This document shows, piece by piece, positions 43,705 through 53,167 of a DNA stretch of 64,000 nucleotides. The translations under genes and the position numbers were made by a program. Positions within the stretch are counted from its first letter, which is position 1, and each line of letters starts with the position of its first letter. The DNA comes from SFWF01 sp045636705 (GTDB taxonomy: Bacteria > Bacillota > Clostridia > Oscillospirales > Acutalibacteraceae). The DNA lies in assembly GCA_045636705.1 (NCBI GenBank), contig JAZTYA010000008.1, positions 1-64,000 of the forward strand, read 5' to 3'. The notes below the pieces were generated by a model. It was not told the origin of the DNA, made no database searches, and was given only the letters and a program-made list of their open reading frames with translations.

Positions 43705-45126
43705 ATGTTATTAAAAAATTTATTATCGACAATACCAAAGGAATATGAAAATTTAGAAATTAAAGGCGTAACCTGTGATTCGCGTAAAGTAGAAGACGGG
43801 TTCTGCTTCGTATGCATTGACGGAACTGCTCTTGACGGTCATAAGTTTGCAAAAAAAGCCGAAGAGGCAGGCGCCAGCGTTATTATCGGCACAAAACCGA
43901 CAGGCTGTAAAAACGAGATTATCTTAGAAGATACAAGAAAAGTTTATGCTATAATGTCGGCAAACTTCTTTGATAATCCTGCTAAAAAGTTAAAACTTAT
44001 AGGTGTTACCGGTACTAACGGTAAGACTTCGGTAACCTATATGATTAAGTCTATACTTGAAAAGCAAGGCTTTAAAACAGGAGTTATCGGAACAATACAA
44101 AACCTTGTTGCGGACGAGGTTGTTGAAACAAATAATACAACTCCTGACCCATATGAATTAAATCGACTTTTTGCTTATATGCACGAAAAGGGTTGCGAAT
44201 ATGCGATTATGGAGGTTTCATCCCACGCGTTAGACCAGGATAGAGTTTACGGCTTTGAGTTCGACGTAGCGGCATTTACGAACCTTACACAAGACCATTT
44301 GGATTATCACGTTACAATGGAAAACTATCTCTTGGCAAAAAAGAAACTATTTTCAATGTGTAAGACCGCAGTTATCAATATTGATGACAAATATGCAGAA
44401 GAACTAATGTCGGGACTAGACTGTGAAATCTTGACCTATTCTGTAAAAAACAACAATTCAACCTATTCCGCAAACGGAATTCAAATGCATCCCGACGGAA
44501 TTGAATATGAATTGGTAGGCTATAATACAATTAATCATGTAAAGGTTAAAACAGGCGGCAAGTTTACAGTTTATAATTCGCTTTGCGCTGCAGTTTGCTC
44601 GGTTGCTCTTGGGTTTAACACCTCAAATATAGTTTCAGCTCTTGCTGAAAACACCGGAATAAAGGGTAGAGCAGAGGTTGTGCCGACAGGCAAGGACTTT
44701 ACAATAATAATCGACTATGCGCACACACCCGACGGACTTCAAAACATTCTTTCAACCTTTAAGGAGTTGAAGAAAAACCGTTTAATTTGTCTTTTTGGTT
44801 GCGGTGGCGACAGAGATAAAACGAAAAGACCCCTAATGGGTGCCATTGCGGCAAGACTTGCAGATTTTGTGGTTGTTACAAGTGATAACCCAAGAACCGA
44901 AGAACCCATGTCAATAATTGAGGATATCCTTAAAGGTATTAACGATTATAAAACTCCTTATAAGGTTATAGAAAACCGAGCTGATGCCATAAATTACGTG
45001 GTGAAAAACGCTCAAAAAGACGATATAATCATATTGGCAGGTAAGGGACACGAAACCTATCAAATATTAAATACCGGAAAAATTCATTTAGATGAAAGAG
45101 AGATTATTTTAGAGGCTCTAAAATAA
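43705..45126 (+). CDS. murE: UDP-MurNAc-L-Ala-D-Glu:meso-diaminopimelate ligase
   Basis: A 473-aa Mur ligase adding the third stem-peptide residue. The ATP loop is GVTGTNGKTSVTYM; the central and C-terminal ligase domains include YAHTPDGLQNIL and the DNPR motif (TSDNPRTEEP), which contacts meso-diaminopimelate and indicates a DAP-type wall rather than lysine. Full length. It lies 29 nt after the PBP gene. The next Mur ligases in the pathway (MurF, MurD) are absent here. Confidence 0.96.
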   Translation: MLLKNLLSTIPKEYENLEIKGVTCDSRKVEDGFCFVCIDGTALDGHKFAKKAEEAGASVIIGTKPTGCKNEIILEDTRKVYAIMSANFFDNPAKKLKLIGVTGTNGKTSVTYMIKSILEKQGFKTGVIGTIQNLVADEVVETNNTTPDPYELNRLFAYMHEKGCEYAIMEVSSHALDQDRVYGFEFDVAAFTNLTQDHLDYHVTMENYLLAKKKLFSMCKTAVINIDDKYAEELMSGLDCEILTYSVKNNNSTYSANGIQMHPDGIEYELVGYNTINHVKVKTGGKFTVYNSLCAAVCSVALGFNTSNIVSALAENTGIKGRAEVVPTGKDFTIIIDYAHTPDGLQNILSTFKELKKNRLICLFGCGGDRDKTKRPLMGAIAARLADFVVVTSDNPRTEEPMSIIEDILKGINDYKTPYKVIENRADAINYVVKNAQKDDIIILAGKGHETYQILNTGKIHLDEREIILEALK

Positions 45127-45142
45127 TTTTAAGGAGTGTAAA

Positions 45143-46165
45143 ATGGGAAGTTTTGAACCTATAATTTCGGCAATTGTAGCCTTTGCAGTATGTGCGGTGA
45201 TGGGAATACCTTTTATTCCTTATCTTAGGAAGTTAAAATACGGACAAACAATACTCGACGAAGGCCCAAAGTGGCATAAGTCCAAGCAGGGAACTCCTAC
45301 AATGGGTGGAATAATGATAATCTCGGGTATGCTTGTAGGTCTTGTTTCGGCTTTTGTTTTCTCTTCAATAAAAGATACAAACCTTATTTTCGAAATGAAG
45401 AGCCAACTAAAAGTTACAACCCTTCTAGCCGGTGTTTTATTTGCGCTGATGTGCGGTTTTATCGGTTGGATGGATGACTATATCAAGGTAGTTAAAAAGA
45501 GGAATTTAGGCCTTACGGCTAAGCAAAAGACCGTTCTACAACTTTTTGTTACTGCGGCATATTTAGCGGCATTAGCTCTTGGCGGTATGGATACAACGTG
45601 GATTCCTTTTGTTGGGGACGTTAGCATTGTATCCGGATTTGGACTTATCTTTTGGCCCATTTCGTTTGTGTTTATCTACTATATAGTTAATGCAGTAAAC
45701 CTAACCGACGGAATTGACGGCCTTGCAACAAGCGTAACACTCGTAGTTGCTTGCGCATTCATACTTATTGCAGGAAGAGCAAATATGGTTTCTATGACCG
45801 TTCTTTCGGCTTCCCTTGGTGGTGGCTGCGTAGGATTCCTTATTTGGAATTCAAAGCCCGCAAAGGTGTTCATGGGAGATACAGGCTCAATGTTCTTAGG
45901 CGGCGCTTTGGTTGCGATTGCTTTTGGAATAGGACGTCCGATTTTACTTATTTTTGCAGGAATTGTCTACATTTTAGAGGCTTTGTCGGTTGTCCTTCAA
46001 GTGTTTTGGTATAAGAGAACCAAAAAGAGAATTTTCAAAATGAGCCCTATACATCATCATTTTGAAATGAGTGGTTGGAGCGAAGAAAAGATTTGTTTCG
46101 TCTTCTCGGTTGTTGCGTTATTTGGATGCGTTTTAGCGGCTTTACCTGTTTATTTCGGATGGTAA
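45143..46165 (+). CDS. mraY: Phospho-MurNAc-pentapeptide translocase
   Basis: A 340-aa integral membrane enzyme with about ten helices that makes lipid I from UDP-MurNAc-pentapeptide and undecaprenyl phosphate. Family motifs: GTPTMGGI near the N-terminus, MDDYIKVVKKRNLGLT, NAVNLTDGIDGLA with the catalytic aspartates, and IHHHFEMSGWSE in the C-terminal loop. It lies 16 nt after murE with GGAGTG before the ATG. Confidence 0.97.
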   Translation: MGSFEPIISAIVAFAVCAVMGIPFIPYLRKLKYGQTILDEGPKWHKSKQGTPTMGGIMIISGMLVGLVSAFVFSSIKDTNLIFEMKSQLKVTTLLAGVLFALMCGFIGWMDDYIKVVKKRNLGLTAKQKTVLQLFVTAAYLAALALGGMDTTWIPFVGDVSIVSGFGLIFWPISFVFIYYIVNAVNLTDGIDGLATSVTLVVACAFILIAGRANMVSMTVLSASLGGGCVGFLIWNSKPAKVFMGDTGSMFLGGALVAIAFGIGRPILLIFAGIVYILEALSVVLQVFWYKRTKKRIFKMSPIHHHFEMSGWSEEKICFVFSVVALFGCVLAALPVYFGW

Positions 46166-46209
46166 ACTGCCAAATATATTAATAAATTAATAAAAAGAAG
46201 GTGAATGGT

Positions 46210-47352
46210 TTGCAAAAGAAAAAAACTGATAACAAGACTTCGTTTTGGGCAAAAGGTAAGCTTGATATTGGCTTTTTATCAATCGTACTCATACTTTTAT
46301 CCATAGGTTTAGTGATGCTCTTCTCCGCAAGCTATTCATATTCTTGGACCTATTATGGAAATTCATATCGATTTATAACCCGCCAGGCAGGATTTGCCGT
46401 TGCGGGTGTCGTTTTGATGCTAATCTTATCAAAGGTAGATTATCATTGGTATAAAAAATTTGCTTGGCCTTTGTATTTTATAACCGTAGCAATTTTAGGC
46501 TTTTTGCTTGTTATGGACCCGATGGTTTCGGGAATGGACGTAAAGCGTTGGTTGGTTATCGGTCCTATTAACTTCCAACCTTCCGAGATTGCGAAATTCG
46601 CAATAATCTTGCTCTTTTCGTCTTATTTAGCATCAAAACCGGACAGAATTAAAAAATTTAAATACGTTTCATTTTTGCTGGCGTGTTTAGGTTTTGTTTG
46701 CTTGTTAGTAGTTTTAGAACCGCATTTGTCTGCTACAATCTTAATATTTGGAATAGGCGTTGTTCTGCTTGTGGTAGGAGGCCTTTCGTTCAAATGGATG
46801 GCGCTTGGCGGACTAATTGGAATAGGCGGCGGCGCTGCGGCAATTCTTTCAGGCGCTGTTGGATATGGTTCTGACCGAATAACCTATTGGCTAGACCCAT
46901 GGGCAGACCCGATAGGTAAAGGCTATCAGACAATTCAGTCGCTTTTAGCAATAGGTTCAGGCGGACTTTTAGGAAGAGGTATCGGCAATTCAAGACAAAA
47001 ATATCTTTGGGTTCCCGAACCACATAACGACTTTATATTTTCAATAGTTTGTGAAGAAGTCGGCATTGTTGGCGCAATAATTATAATCGCTCTTTTCTGC
47101 GCTCTTATTTGGAGAGGCTTTACAATAGCAATGCGTGCCAAGGACAGATTTGGCACCTTACTAGCGGTAGGATTAACCTTCCAAGTAGGACTTCAAGCAC
47201 TTTTAAATATTTTAGTTGTAACAAATACAATACCAAACACAGGTATTAGCCTTCCGTTCTTTAGCTACGGCGGAACATCACTTATGATTTTACTTGCTGA
47301 AATGGGAATAGTTTTATCTGTTTCGCGTTCAAGCAGTTTAGAAAAAGCTTAA
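46210..47352 (+). CDS. ftsW: SEDS-family glycosyltransferase FtsW
   Basis: A 380-aa polytopic protein that polymerises lipid II at the septum with its partner PBP. Typical features: LLSIGLVMLFSASYSYSW in the first helix, the QPSEIAKFAIIL motif, GYQTIQSLLAIGSGGLLGRG, EPHNDFIFSIVCEEVGIVG, and GISLPFFSYGGTS. The likely start is the TTG at 46210 because AAGGTGA lies 5 nt upstream; the GTG at 46201 falls inside that ribosome site. The dcw position supports FtsW rather than RodA. Confidence 0.93.
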   Translation: MQKKKTDNKTSFWAKGKLDIGFLSIVLILLSIGLVMLFSASYSYSWTYYGNSYRFITRQAGFAVAGVVLMLILSKVDYHWYKKFAWPLYFITVAILGFLLVMDPMVSGMDVKRWLVIGPINFQPSEIAKFAIILLFSSYLASKPDRIKKFKYVSFLLACLGFVCLLVVLEPHLSATILIFGIGVVLLVVGGLSFKWMALGGLIGIGGGAAAILSGAVGYGSDRITYWLDPWADPIGKGYQTIQSLLAIGSGGLLGRGIGNSRQKYLWVPEPHNDFIFSIVCEEVGIVGAIIIIALFCALIWRGFTIAMRAKDRFGTLLAVGLTFQVGLQALLNILVVTNTIPNTGISLPFFSYGGTSLMILLAEMGIVLSVSRSSSLEKA

Positions 47353-47378
47353 AATCTTCGCTTAAAGGGGATAATGAT

Positions 47379-48485
47379 ATGCATATTTTGTTTGCAGGCG
47401 GCGGTACAGCGGGACATATTAATCCTGCTTTAGCTATTGCGGGATACTATAAGGAAAAGCATCCTGACGCTAAAATCAGTTATATAGGCACAGCGGCAAA
47501 GCTTGAAGCAAAACTTGTACCTCAAGCAGGATATGATTTTTATACGATAGACGTTGCGGGTTTTCAACGTAAAATCTCGCTTAAAAACATCGCAAGAAAT
47601 ATAGTTGCAGTAAAGAAAATGTTTTCTTCTTCCTTTGAAGCTAGAAAACTCCTCAAAAAGCTTAAGCCCGATATAGTTATCGGCACAGGCGGATACGTTA
47701 GCGGCCCCGTGCTTCGTGAGGCGGTAAAACTCGGTATTAAAACCGCTATACATGAGCAAAACGCCTTTCCGGGAGTTACAACCAAAGCGTTAGCGCCGAA
47801 CGTTGACCGCGTAATGTTAGCTATTCCCGGAACTGAGGAAAAGATAAAATGTAAAAACGAGCCAATAATTACAGGAAACCCTGTAAGACGTGAGCTTTTA
47901 GAAACAAGCAGGGAAGAGGCTCGTGCAAAACTAGGACTCGATAATCGTCCGCTAATTTTATCATTTGGCGGAAGTCTTGGAGCCGGTCCTATTAACCGCG
48001 CAGTTACGGGGCTTATTGCTTCGCATAATAATAGCGGCAAGTTTTATCATATTCACGCTACGGGAAAACTTGGCTATGCTTCCACTCTTGAAGATATAAA
48101 TAAAAGGTGCGGACAACTTTCAAAAGAGATTACCATAAGAGAATATATAGACGATATGAATGTTTGTATGGCTGCGGCAGATTTGGTAATTTCAAGAGCC
48201 GGCGCTATTACTTTAAGTGAACTTTCTTCACTTGGAAAGCCCTCAATATTAATTCCATCACCCTACGTTGCTGAAAATCATCAGTATCATAACGCCTTGT
48301 CCTTAAAACGTAACGGCGCGGCTGAGGTTATCGAGGAAAAGGACTTAACAGAAGAAAAAATCATTGATACAGTAAATGCTATTTTGGGCGACGAAAAAAG
48401 ACTTAGCGATATGAAAGAAGGAGCAAAAAAATCTGCAATTTTGGATTCTTCGGAACGTATTTATAAGGTTATAAGCTCACTTTAA
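47379..48485 (+). CDS. murG: UDP-GlcNAc:lipid I N-acetylglucosaminyltransferase
   Basis: A 368-aa peripheral GT28 enzyme that turns lipid I into lipid II on the inner membrane face. The N-terminal loop GGGTAGHINPALAIAG, the GTGGYVSGPV loop, HEQNAFPG and the C-terminal donor-site AAADLVISRAGAITLSEL are all present. Full length, 26 nt after ftsW. Confidence 0.97.
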   Translation: MHILFAGGGTAGHINPALAIAGYYKEKHPDAKISYIGTAAKLEAKLVPQAGYDFYTIDVAGFQRKISLKNIARNIVAVKKMFSSSFEARKLLKKLKPDIVIGTGGYVSGPVLREAVKLGIKTAIHEQNAFPGVTTKALAPNVDRVMLAIPGTEEKIKCKNEPIITGNPVRRELLETSREEARAKLGLDNRPLILSFGGSLGAGPINRAVTGLIASHNNSGKFYHIHATGKLGYASTLEDINKRCGQLSKEITIREYIDDMNVCMAAADLVISRAGAITLSELSSLGKPSILIPSPYVAENHQYHNALSLKRNGAAEVIEEKDLTEEKIIDTVNAILGDEKRLSDMKEGAKKSAILDSSERIYKVISSL

Positions 48486-48582
48486 TAATATTTTTCACAA
48501 AATAAAAAACATCGCATAGTATAAAAACAGAAAGGCGGCACGAATTTTTCCGTCTTTTTGCATTTGTACCGAGGTGTTTTTT

Positions 48583-49839
48583 ATGAGAAAACTTTACATT
48601 GAAGGCGGCAAAAAACTTTCGGGAGAAATAGAAATACAAGGCTCGAAAAACAGTGCCTTACCCATTCTTTCGGCGACTTTGTTAGTTAAGGGCAAAACAG
48701 TAATACATAATTGTCCATATTTATCTGATGTAAATGCCGCAATAAAAATTTTAAACAATTTAGGTTGCTTGTGCAGAAGAGAGGGCTCAACCGTAATAGT
48801 TGACGCTTCAACTGTCAGATGCGATACCATTCCGGTAGATTTAATGCGTGAAATGCGCTCCTCGGTTGTATTTTTAGGAGCGGTTCTATCACGTTGCGGA
48901 AGAGCAACCGTAAGCGCTCCGGGAGGATGTGAGTTAGGCCCCAGACCTATCGACTTGCACTTAAAGGCCTTAAGGGAACTAGGCTTTAAGGTGGTAGAAA
49001 AAGAAGAAAAGATATACTGCAAAAGGGATAAGAGCCTTAATTCGCGAGTTATAAATTTGGCCTTCCCGAGTGTTGGAGCGACCGAAAATATTATATTGGC
49101 ATCCTGCCTTTTAGAAGGCACAACAACTATTCGCGGAGCGGCAAGAGAACCCGAAATAAAAGACCTGGCCGCATTTATAAACACGCTTGGCGGCAAGGTT
49201 TACGGCGCAGGAAACAGCACCGTTGAAATTGTGGGTGTAAAGGCGCTTCATTCGGCAGAATATAAAGTAATGTCCGATAGAATTGTTGCGGCGACCTATC
49301 TTTCTGCTGCGGCAATAACAAACGGAGATATTACCTTAAACGGAATAAATCCTGCCGATATGGAAGAGGTAATAAGGGTTTACAGAAAATCAGGATTAAA
49401 CGTTTTAACTAATAAAAGCCAAATAAGACTTTTAAAACCTTATAACCTTAAAGGTGTAAATTTGGTTAGGTCAACAGTTTATCCAGGATTTCCGACCGAT
49501 GCAGGACCAACCTATGTTGCTATGCTTACAAAAGCTACAAACAGTTCGGTGTTTGAAGAAAACATTTTTGAAAGTAGATTTAAATATATTAATCAACTAA
49601 ATAAATTTGGCGCAAATATTAAAGTAGAGAAAAATAAAGCCTTTATAAAGGGTAACGATGTTCTTTCTGCGGCGGCGGTCAGTTGTACCGATTTGCGTGG
49701 CGGAGCGGCCTTAGTAGTAGCGGCTCTCGCGGCAGAGGGAACGAGCGTAATAGACAAAATTTTCCATATAGACAGAGGATATGAGCAAATAGAAAAAGCA
49801 CTAAAAAGTATTGGAGCAAAAATTAAAAGGACTGATTAA
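48583..49839 (+). CDS. murA: UDP-GlcNAc 1-carboxyvinyltransferase
   Basis: A 418-aa enzyme transferring enolpyruvate from PEP to UDP-GlcNAc, the first committed step of peptidoglycan synthesis. It starts MRKLYIEGGKKLSGEIEIQG, keeps KNSALP (Lys22 region) and has the active-site Cys116 in SAPGGCELGPRP, the fosfomycin-sensitive form. The ATG at 48583 is chosen because GAGGTG lies 6 nt upstream; an in-frame GTG three codons earlier lies in that site. Low-GC Gram-positives often carry two MurA copies; which one this is cannot be said. Confidence 0.95.
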   Translation: MRKLYIEGGKKLSGEIEIQGSKNSALPILSATLLVKGKTVIHNCPYLSDVNAAIKILNNLGCLCRREGSTVIVDASTVRCDTIPVDLMREMRSSVVFLGAVLSRCGRATVSAPGGCELGPRPIDLHLKALRELGFKVVEKEEKIYCKRDKSLNSRVINLAFPSVGATENIILASCLLEGTTTIRGAAREPEIKDLAAFINTLGGKVYGAGNSTVEIVGVKALHSAEYKVMSDRIVAATYLSAAAITNGDITLNGINPADMEEVIRVYRKSGLNVLTNKSQIRLLKPYNLKGVNLVRSTVYPGFPTDAGPTYVAMLTKATNSSVFEENIFESRFKYINQLNKFGANIKVEKNKAFIKGNDVLSAAAVSCTDLRGGAALVVAALAAEGTSVIDKIFHIDRGYEQIEKALKSIGAKIKRTD

Positions 49840-49840
49840 T

Positions 49841-50635
49841 TTGGAAAAAAACATAAGAAGCCGAGAAAGAGAGCAGGGAAAAAAGAAGGCGGCAATGAAA
49901 AAACGCCGTCGCAGAAAAGCAATAATTGCCTTTTTGCTTTCCTTTGTTGTAATATTGGCACTCATCTTTGCGGTTGTTTCGGCCTTTTTGTTCTTTAAGG
50001 TAAGCGACGTAACCATAGAGGGCAAATCCGCAAATTATTCAAATAATGAAATAATCGGAGTGTCAGGCGTAGAAATTCAGGACAGTCTTTTCTTTATAAA
50101 TAAAAAATCGGTAATTAAGAATTTAACCGAAAAACTGCCATATATTAAAACGGCAGAGGTTGATAAACAATTGCCATCAACGGTTATCATAAATATAACC
50201 GAAACTAAAAACGAACTTTGCTTTTTAATTGACGGCAAATACTATGCCGCCGATAAGGATGGTAAAATACTGGCAAGCCTTTTGGAACCGGTTGAAAATC
50301 TTCCGTTGTTTACGCTTCCAAGCGAATGTGTAGCAACGCTTGGCAAAACAATTGAGATTGAAAACACCGCGCTTGAAGACCTGCTTTATAAATATATAAA
50401 TTTATTAGGTCAATACAGTTTTAAAATTGATTCTGTAGAGATAAAAGATGTACACAACTCGTCTATGAAGGTAGATGGCAGATTAAACGTTGAGTTCGGT
50501 ACTGCCAACTATTTTGATATGAAAGCGGCACATTTTAATACAACCTTTTCAAAGATGCCAAGTGAGGCTGAAGGCACGGTTGACCTGTCCAGTTGGACAC
50601 CTCAAAAACAAGAAGCCTTTTTCACGGCATCATAA
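49841..50635 (+). CDS. ftsQ: Cell division protein FtsQ/DivIB
   Basis: A 264-aa bitopic protein: a highly basic cytoplasmic segment (KKKAAMKKRRRRK), one membrane helix (AIIAFLLSFVVILALIFAVV), then an extracellular POTRA domain (VSDVTIEGKSANYSNNEI ... LPYIKTAEVDKQLPSTV) and a beta domain. It acts with FtsL in the divisome. The TTG at 49841, one base after the murA stop, has AAAGGA 9 nt upstream. The position before ftsZ supports the call. Confidence 0.9.
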   Translation: MEKNIRSREREQGKKKAAMKKRRRRKAIIAFLLSFVVILALIFAVVSAFLFFKVSDVTIEGKSANYSNNEIIGVSGVEIQDSLFFINKKSVIKNLTEKLPYIKTAEVDKQLPSTVIINITETKNELCFLIDGKYYAADKDGKILASLLEPVENLPLFTLPSECVATLGKTIEIENTALEDLLYKYINLLGQYSFKIDSVEIKDVHNSSMKVDGRLNVEFGTANYFDMKAAHFNTTFSKMPSEAEGTVDLSSWTPQKQEAFFTAS

Positions 50636-50768
50636 TTTTAAAAATTTAAAAATATTCTAAAAGTTTTTGTTGAAATTTTAAGAATATTGTGTTAGTATTA
50701 TATTTGTGTAAATGTCTAATAGAATATTTAATGAAAAAGGACTAAAAATTTTAGTGGAGGAATACAAA

Positions 50769-51842
50769 ATGGAATTCGATATGACCAGCCAATTTGAAAG
50801 TGAAGCAGCTCAGGTTATTAAAGTAGTAGGAGTTGGCGGCGGCGGCGGAAACGCTATTAACCGCATGGTTGACGCAGGCGTTAGAGGCGTTGAGTTTGTT
50901 GCTATCAATACTGATAAGGCAGCATTATTTAAATCAAAAGCAAACACCAAGATTCAGATTGGTGATAAGACTACAGGTGGTAAGGGCGCAGGCGCTAATC
51001 CTGAAAAGGGTCGCACAGCAGCTGATGAGTCTAAGGACGAAATCGCAGCAGCTATTCGCGATGCAGATATGATTTTCCTTACCGCAGGTATGGGTGGCGG
51101 AACCGGTACAGGTGCAGCTCCTATCGTTGCACAGATTGCTAAGGAACTTGGCATTCTTACCGTTGGTATCGTTACAAAGCCTTTCCCATTCGAAGGAAAG
51201 ACACGTATGACACAGGCAGAGGAAGGTATTGCTAGACTTTCTGAGCAGGTAGATAGCCTTGTTGTTATTCCTAACGAACGCTTAAAGTTTGTTACCGAAG
51301 AAAAGATTACATTCAAGAATGCATTTATCTTAGCAGACGATGTTCTCCGTCAGGGCGTTCAGAGCATTTCTGAGCTCATCAACGTTACTGCACTTGTTAA
51401 CCTTGACTTTGCTGACGTTACAACCATCATGAAGGATGCAGGCTATGCTCATATGGGCGTTGGCTTCGCTACCGGTAGAGACAAGGCAGAGCAGGCTGCA
51501 AGAGCTGCTGTTACAAGTCCTCTTATCGAGACTTCTATGCAGAATGCACGCGGCGTAATCATCAGCATCACAGGTTCTGAGGATATCGGTCTTGAAGAGG
51601 TTGAAGCAGCTGCTTCTATCATTCACGATATGGCTCATCCTGATGCTATCATCATCTGGGGTGCTCAGCTTGACGATACTCTTGAAGATGCTATCCGCGT
51701 TACTGTTGTTGCAACAGGTCTTGGCGACGATAAGAAGAAGGATTCTTCTGTTCCCGCAATCGAGACTATCCTTTCTTCAACCGAGAGTGAAGATGAGGGA
51801 GATTACGTTGACGTAATTAGCCTTTTCAATAACAACAACTAA
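50769..51842 (+). CDS. ftsZ: Cell division GTPase FtsZ
   Basis: A 357-aa tubulin-like GTPase forming the Z ring. It shows GVGGGGGNAINRM, the tubulin signature GGGTGTG (109-115), NEDVMALVNL-type loop equivalents (NVTALVNLDFADV) and the C-terminal sheet. The tail after the globular part is short and ends DYVDVISLFNNNN, without the common IPxFLR peptide that binds FtsA or SepF. The ATG at 50769 has GGAGG 8 nt upstream; the longer frame lacks a site. About 130 nt separate it from ftsQ, with no ftsA. Confidence 0.96.
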   Translation: MEFDMTSQFESEAAQVIKVVGVGGGGGNAINRMVDAGVRGVEFVAINTDKAALFKSKANTKIQIGDKTTGGKGAGANPEKGRTAADESKDEIAAAIRDADMIFLTAGMGGGTGTGAAPIVAQIAKELGILTVGIVTKPFPFEGKTRMTQAEEGIARLSEQVDSLVVIPNERLKFVTEEKITFKNAFILADDVLRQGVQSISELINVTALVNLDFADVTTIMKDAGYAHMGVGFATGRDKAEQAARAAVTSPLIETSMQNARGVIISITGSEDIGLEEVEAAASIIHDMAHPDAIIIWGAQLDDTLEDAIRVTVVATGLGDDKKKDSSVPAIETILSSTESEDEGDYVDVISLFNNNN

Positions 51843-51856
51843 TTAAAACAAATATT

Positions 51857-51892
51857 AAAGCGTATTCAGAATTTTCTGAATACGCTTTTTTT
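51857..51892 (+). terminator. Terminator of the dcw cluster
   Basis: AAAGCGTATTCAGA pairs with TCTGAATACGCTTT (14 bp, 4-nt loop), followed by T, 15 nt after ftsZ. Confidence 0.92.
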
Positions 51893-51903
51893 ATAGCAAA
51901 AAT

Positions 51904-51937
51904 AAAGTCCTCGGTAAAGGAAATTACCGAGGACTTT
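51904..51937 (-). terminator. Terminator of the hom-lysC unit
   Basis: AAAGTCCTCGGTAA pairs with TTACCGAGGACTTT (14 bp). It sits just past the lysC stop on the minus strand, back-to-back with the ftsZ terminator. Confidence 0.9.
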
Positions 51938-51942
51938 TATTA

Positions 51943-53151
51943 TTAACCTAAAAACTTGTCGTGAACAGCAACAACTGCGTTGTCTGCATCCTTTTCATCA
52001 ATAAGAACAGAAACCTTGATTTCACTTGTAGAAATCATCTGAATGTTGATGTTTGCGTCATATAAAGCCTCAAACATTTTAGCAGCAACGCCGGGATGTG
52101 TTTCCATACCTGCACCAACAATAGAAACCTTAGAAACGCTATTGTCAGAAATTACAGACTTGAAGGGGATAACGTCCTGTAAAGAGTTGATAGCGTTTAC
52201 GGCTTCGTTTGCCTGGTCCTCTGTAACGGTGAAGGTGATATCCTTTGTGCCGTCACGGCCAACCGACTGAAGAATGATGTCAACGTTAACCTTAGCCTGA
52301 GCTAACTTATTAAAGAGTTTGAAAGCAACACCGGGGGTGTCTTCGAGTCCAACTATTGAAATTCTTGAAACGTTGTTATCCTTTGCAACGCCTCTAATGA
52401 GCATTTTTTCCATTTTTACCTTCTCCTTTACAATTGTACCGGGTTTAGATTCAAGGCTTGAAAGAACTTCAAGCTCTACGTTATATTTTTTAGCCATTTC
52501 AACCGAACGGTTATTGAGCACCTGTGCACCTAAGGTTGCAAGTTCAAGCATCTCATCATAGGTGATTTCATCCATTTTGATAGCCTTAGGAACCTTTCTT
52601 GGGTCTGCAGTATAAACGCCGTCAACGTCGGTATAAATCTGACAAACGTCTGCATGCATAGAGGCTGCGATAGCAACTGCGCTTGTATCAGAACCACCAC
52701 GACCAAGTGTTGTTACGTTGTCAAATTTATCAAGACCTTGGAAGCCTGCTACGATAATAATGTTTTTCTTATCAAGCTCAGCCTTCATTCTTTCGGTATC
52801 GATGTTCTTAATTCTTGCCATGCTGTATGAAGAGTTGGTTCTAAAGCCTGCTTGCCATCCTAAAAGGGAAATTACAGGGAAGCCAAGCTTTTCAACTGCC
52901 ATAGCTAAAAGAGCGATTGAAATCTGCTCGCCTGCGCTGAGCAACATATCCATTTCTCTTTTTGAAGAACCTGTTGGATTAATTTCTTTTGCCTTATCAA
53001 TTAGGTCGTCGGTGGTGTCACCTTGAGCAGAAACAACAACTATGACATCGTTGCCCTTTTTATAATCATCGGTGATGATTTTTGCAACATTAAAGACCCT
53101 TTCGGCATTAGCGACAGAGCTGCCGCCAAACTTTTTTACGATTAGTGCCAT
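51943..53151 (-). CDS. lysC: Aspartate kinase
   Basis: A 402-aa enzyme phosphorylating aspartate, the entry to lysine, threonine, methionine and DAP. It opens with LIVKKFGGSSVANAERV and has the TLGRGGSDTSAVAIA catalytic block. Two ACT domains (about 265-400) carry allosteric amino-acid sites. The size fits the monofunctional Gram-positive enzyme. It is last in the unit ACT protein-hom-lysC, 16 nt after hom. It supplies DAP for the MurE substrate. Confidence 0.96.
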   Translation of the reverse strand: MALIVKKFGGSSVANAERVFNVAKIITDDYKKGNDVIVVVSAQGDTTDDLIDKAKEINPTGSSKREMDMLLSAGEQISIALLAMAVEKLGFPVISLLGWQAGFRTNSSYSMARIKNIDTERMKAELDKKNIIIVAGFQGLDKFDNVTTLGRGGSDTSAVAIAASMHADVCQIYTDVDGVYTADPRKVPKAIKMDEITYDEMLELATLGAQVLNNRSVEMAKKYNVELEVLSSLESKPGTIVKEKVKMEKMLIRGVAKDNNVSRISIVGLEDTPGVAFKLFNKLAQAKVNVDIILQSVGRDGTKDITFTVTEDQANEAVNAINSLQDVIPFKSVISDNSVSKVSIVGAGMETHPGVAAKMFEALYDANINIQMISTSEIKVSVLIDEKDADNAVVAVHDKFLG

Positions 53152-53167
53152 AAATATCCTCCTATGC

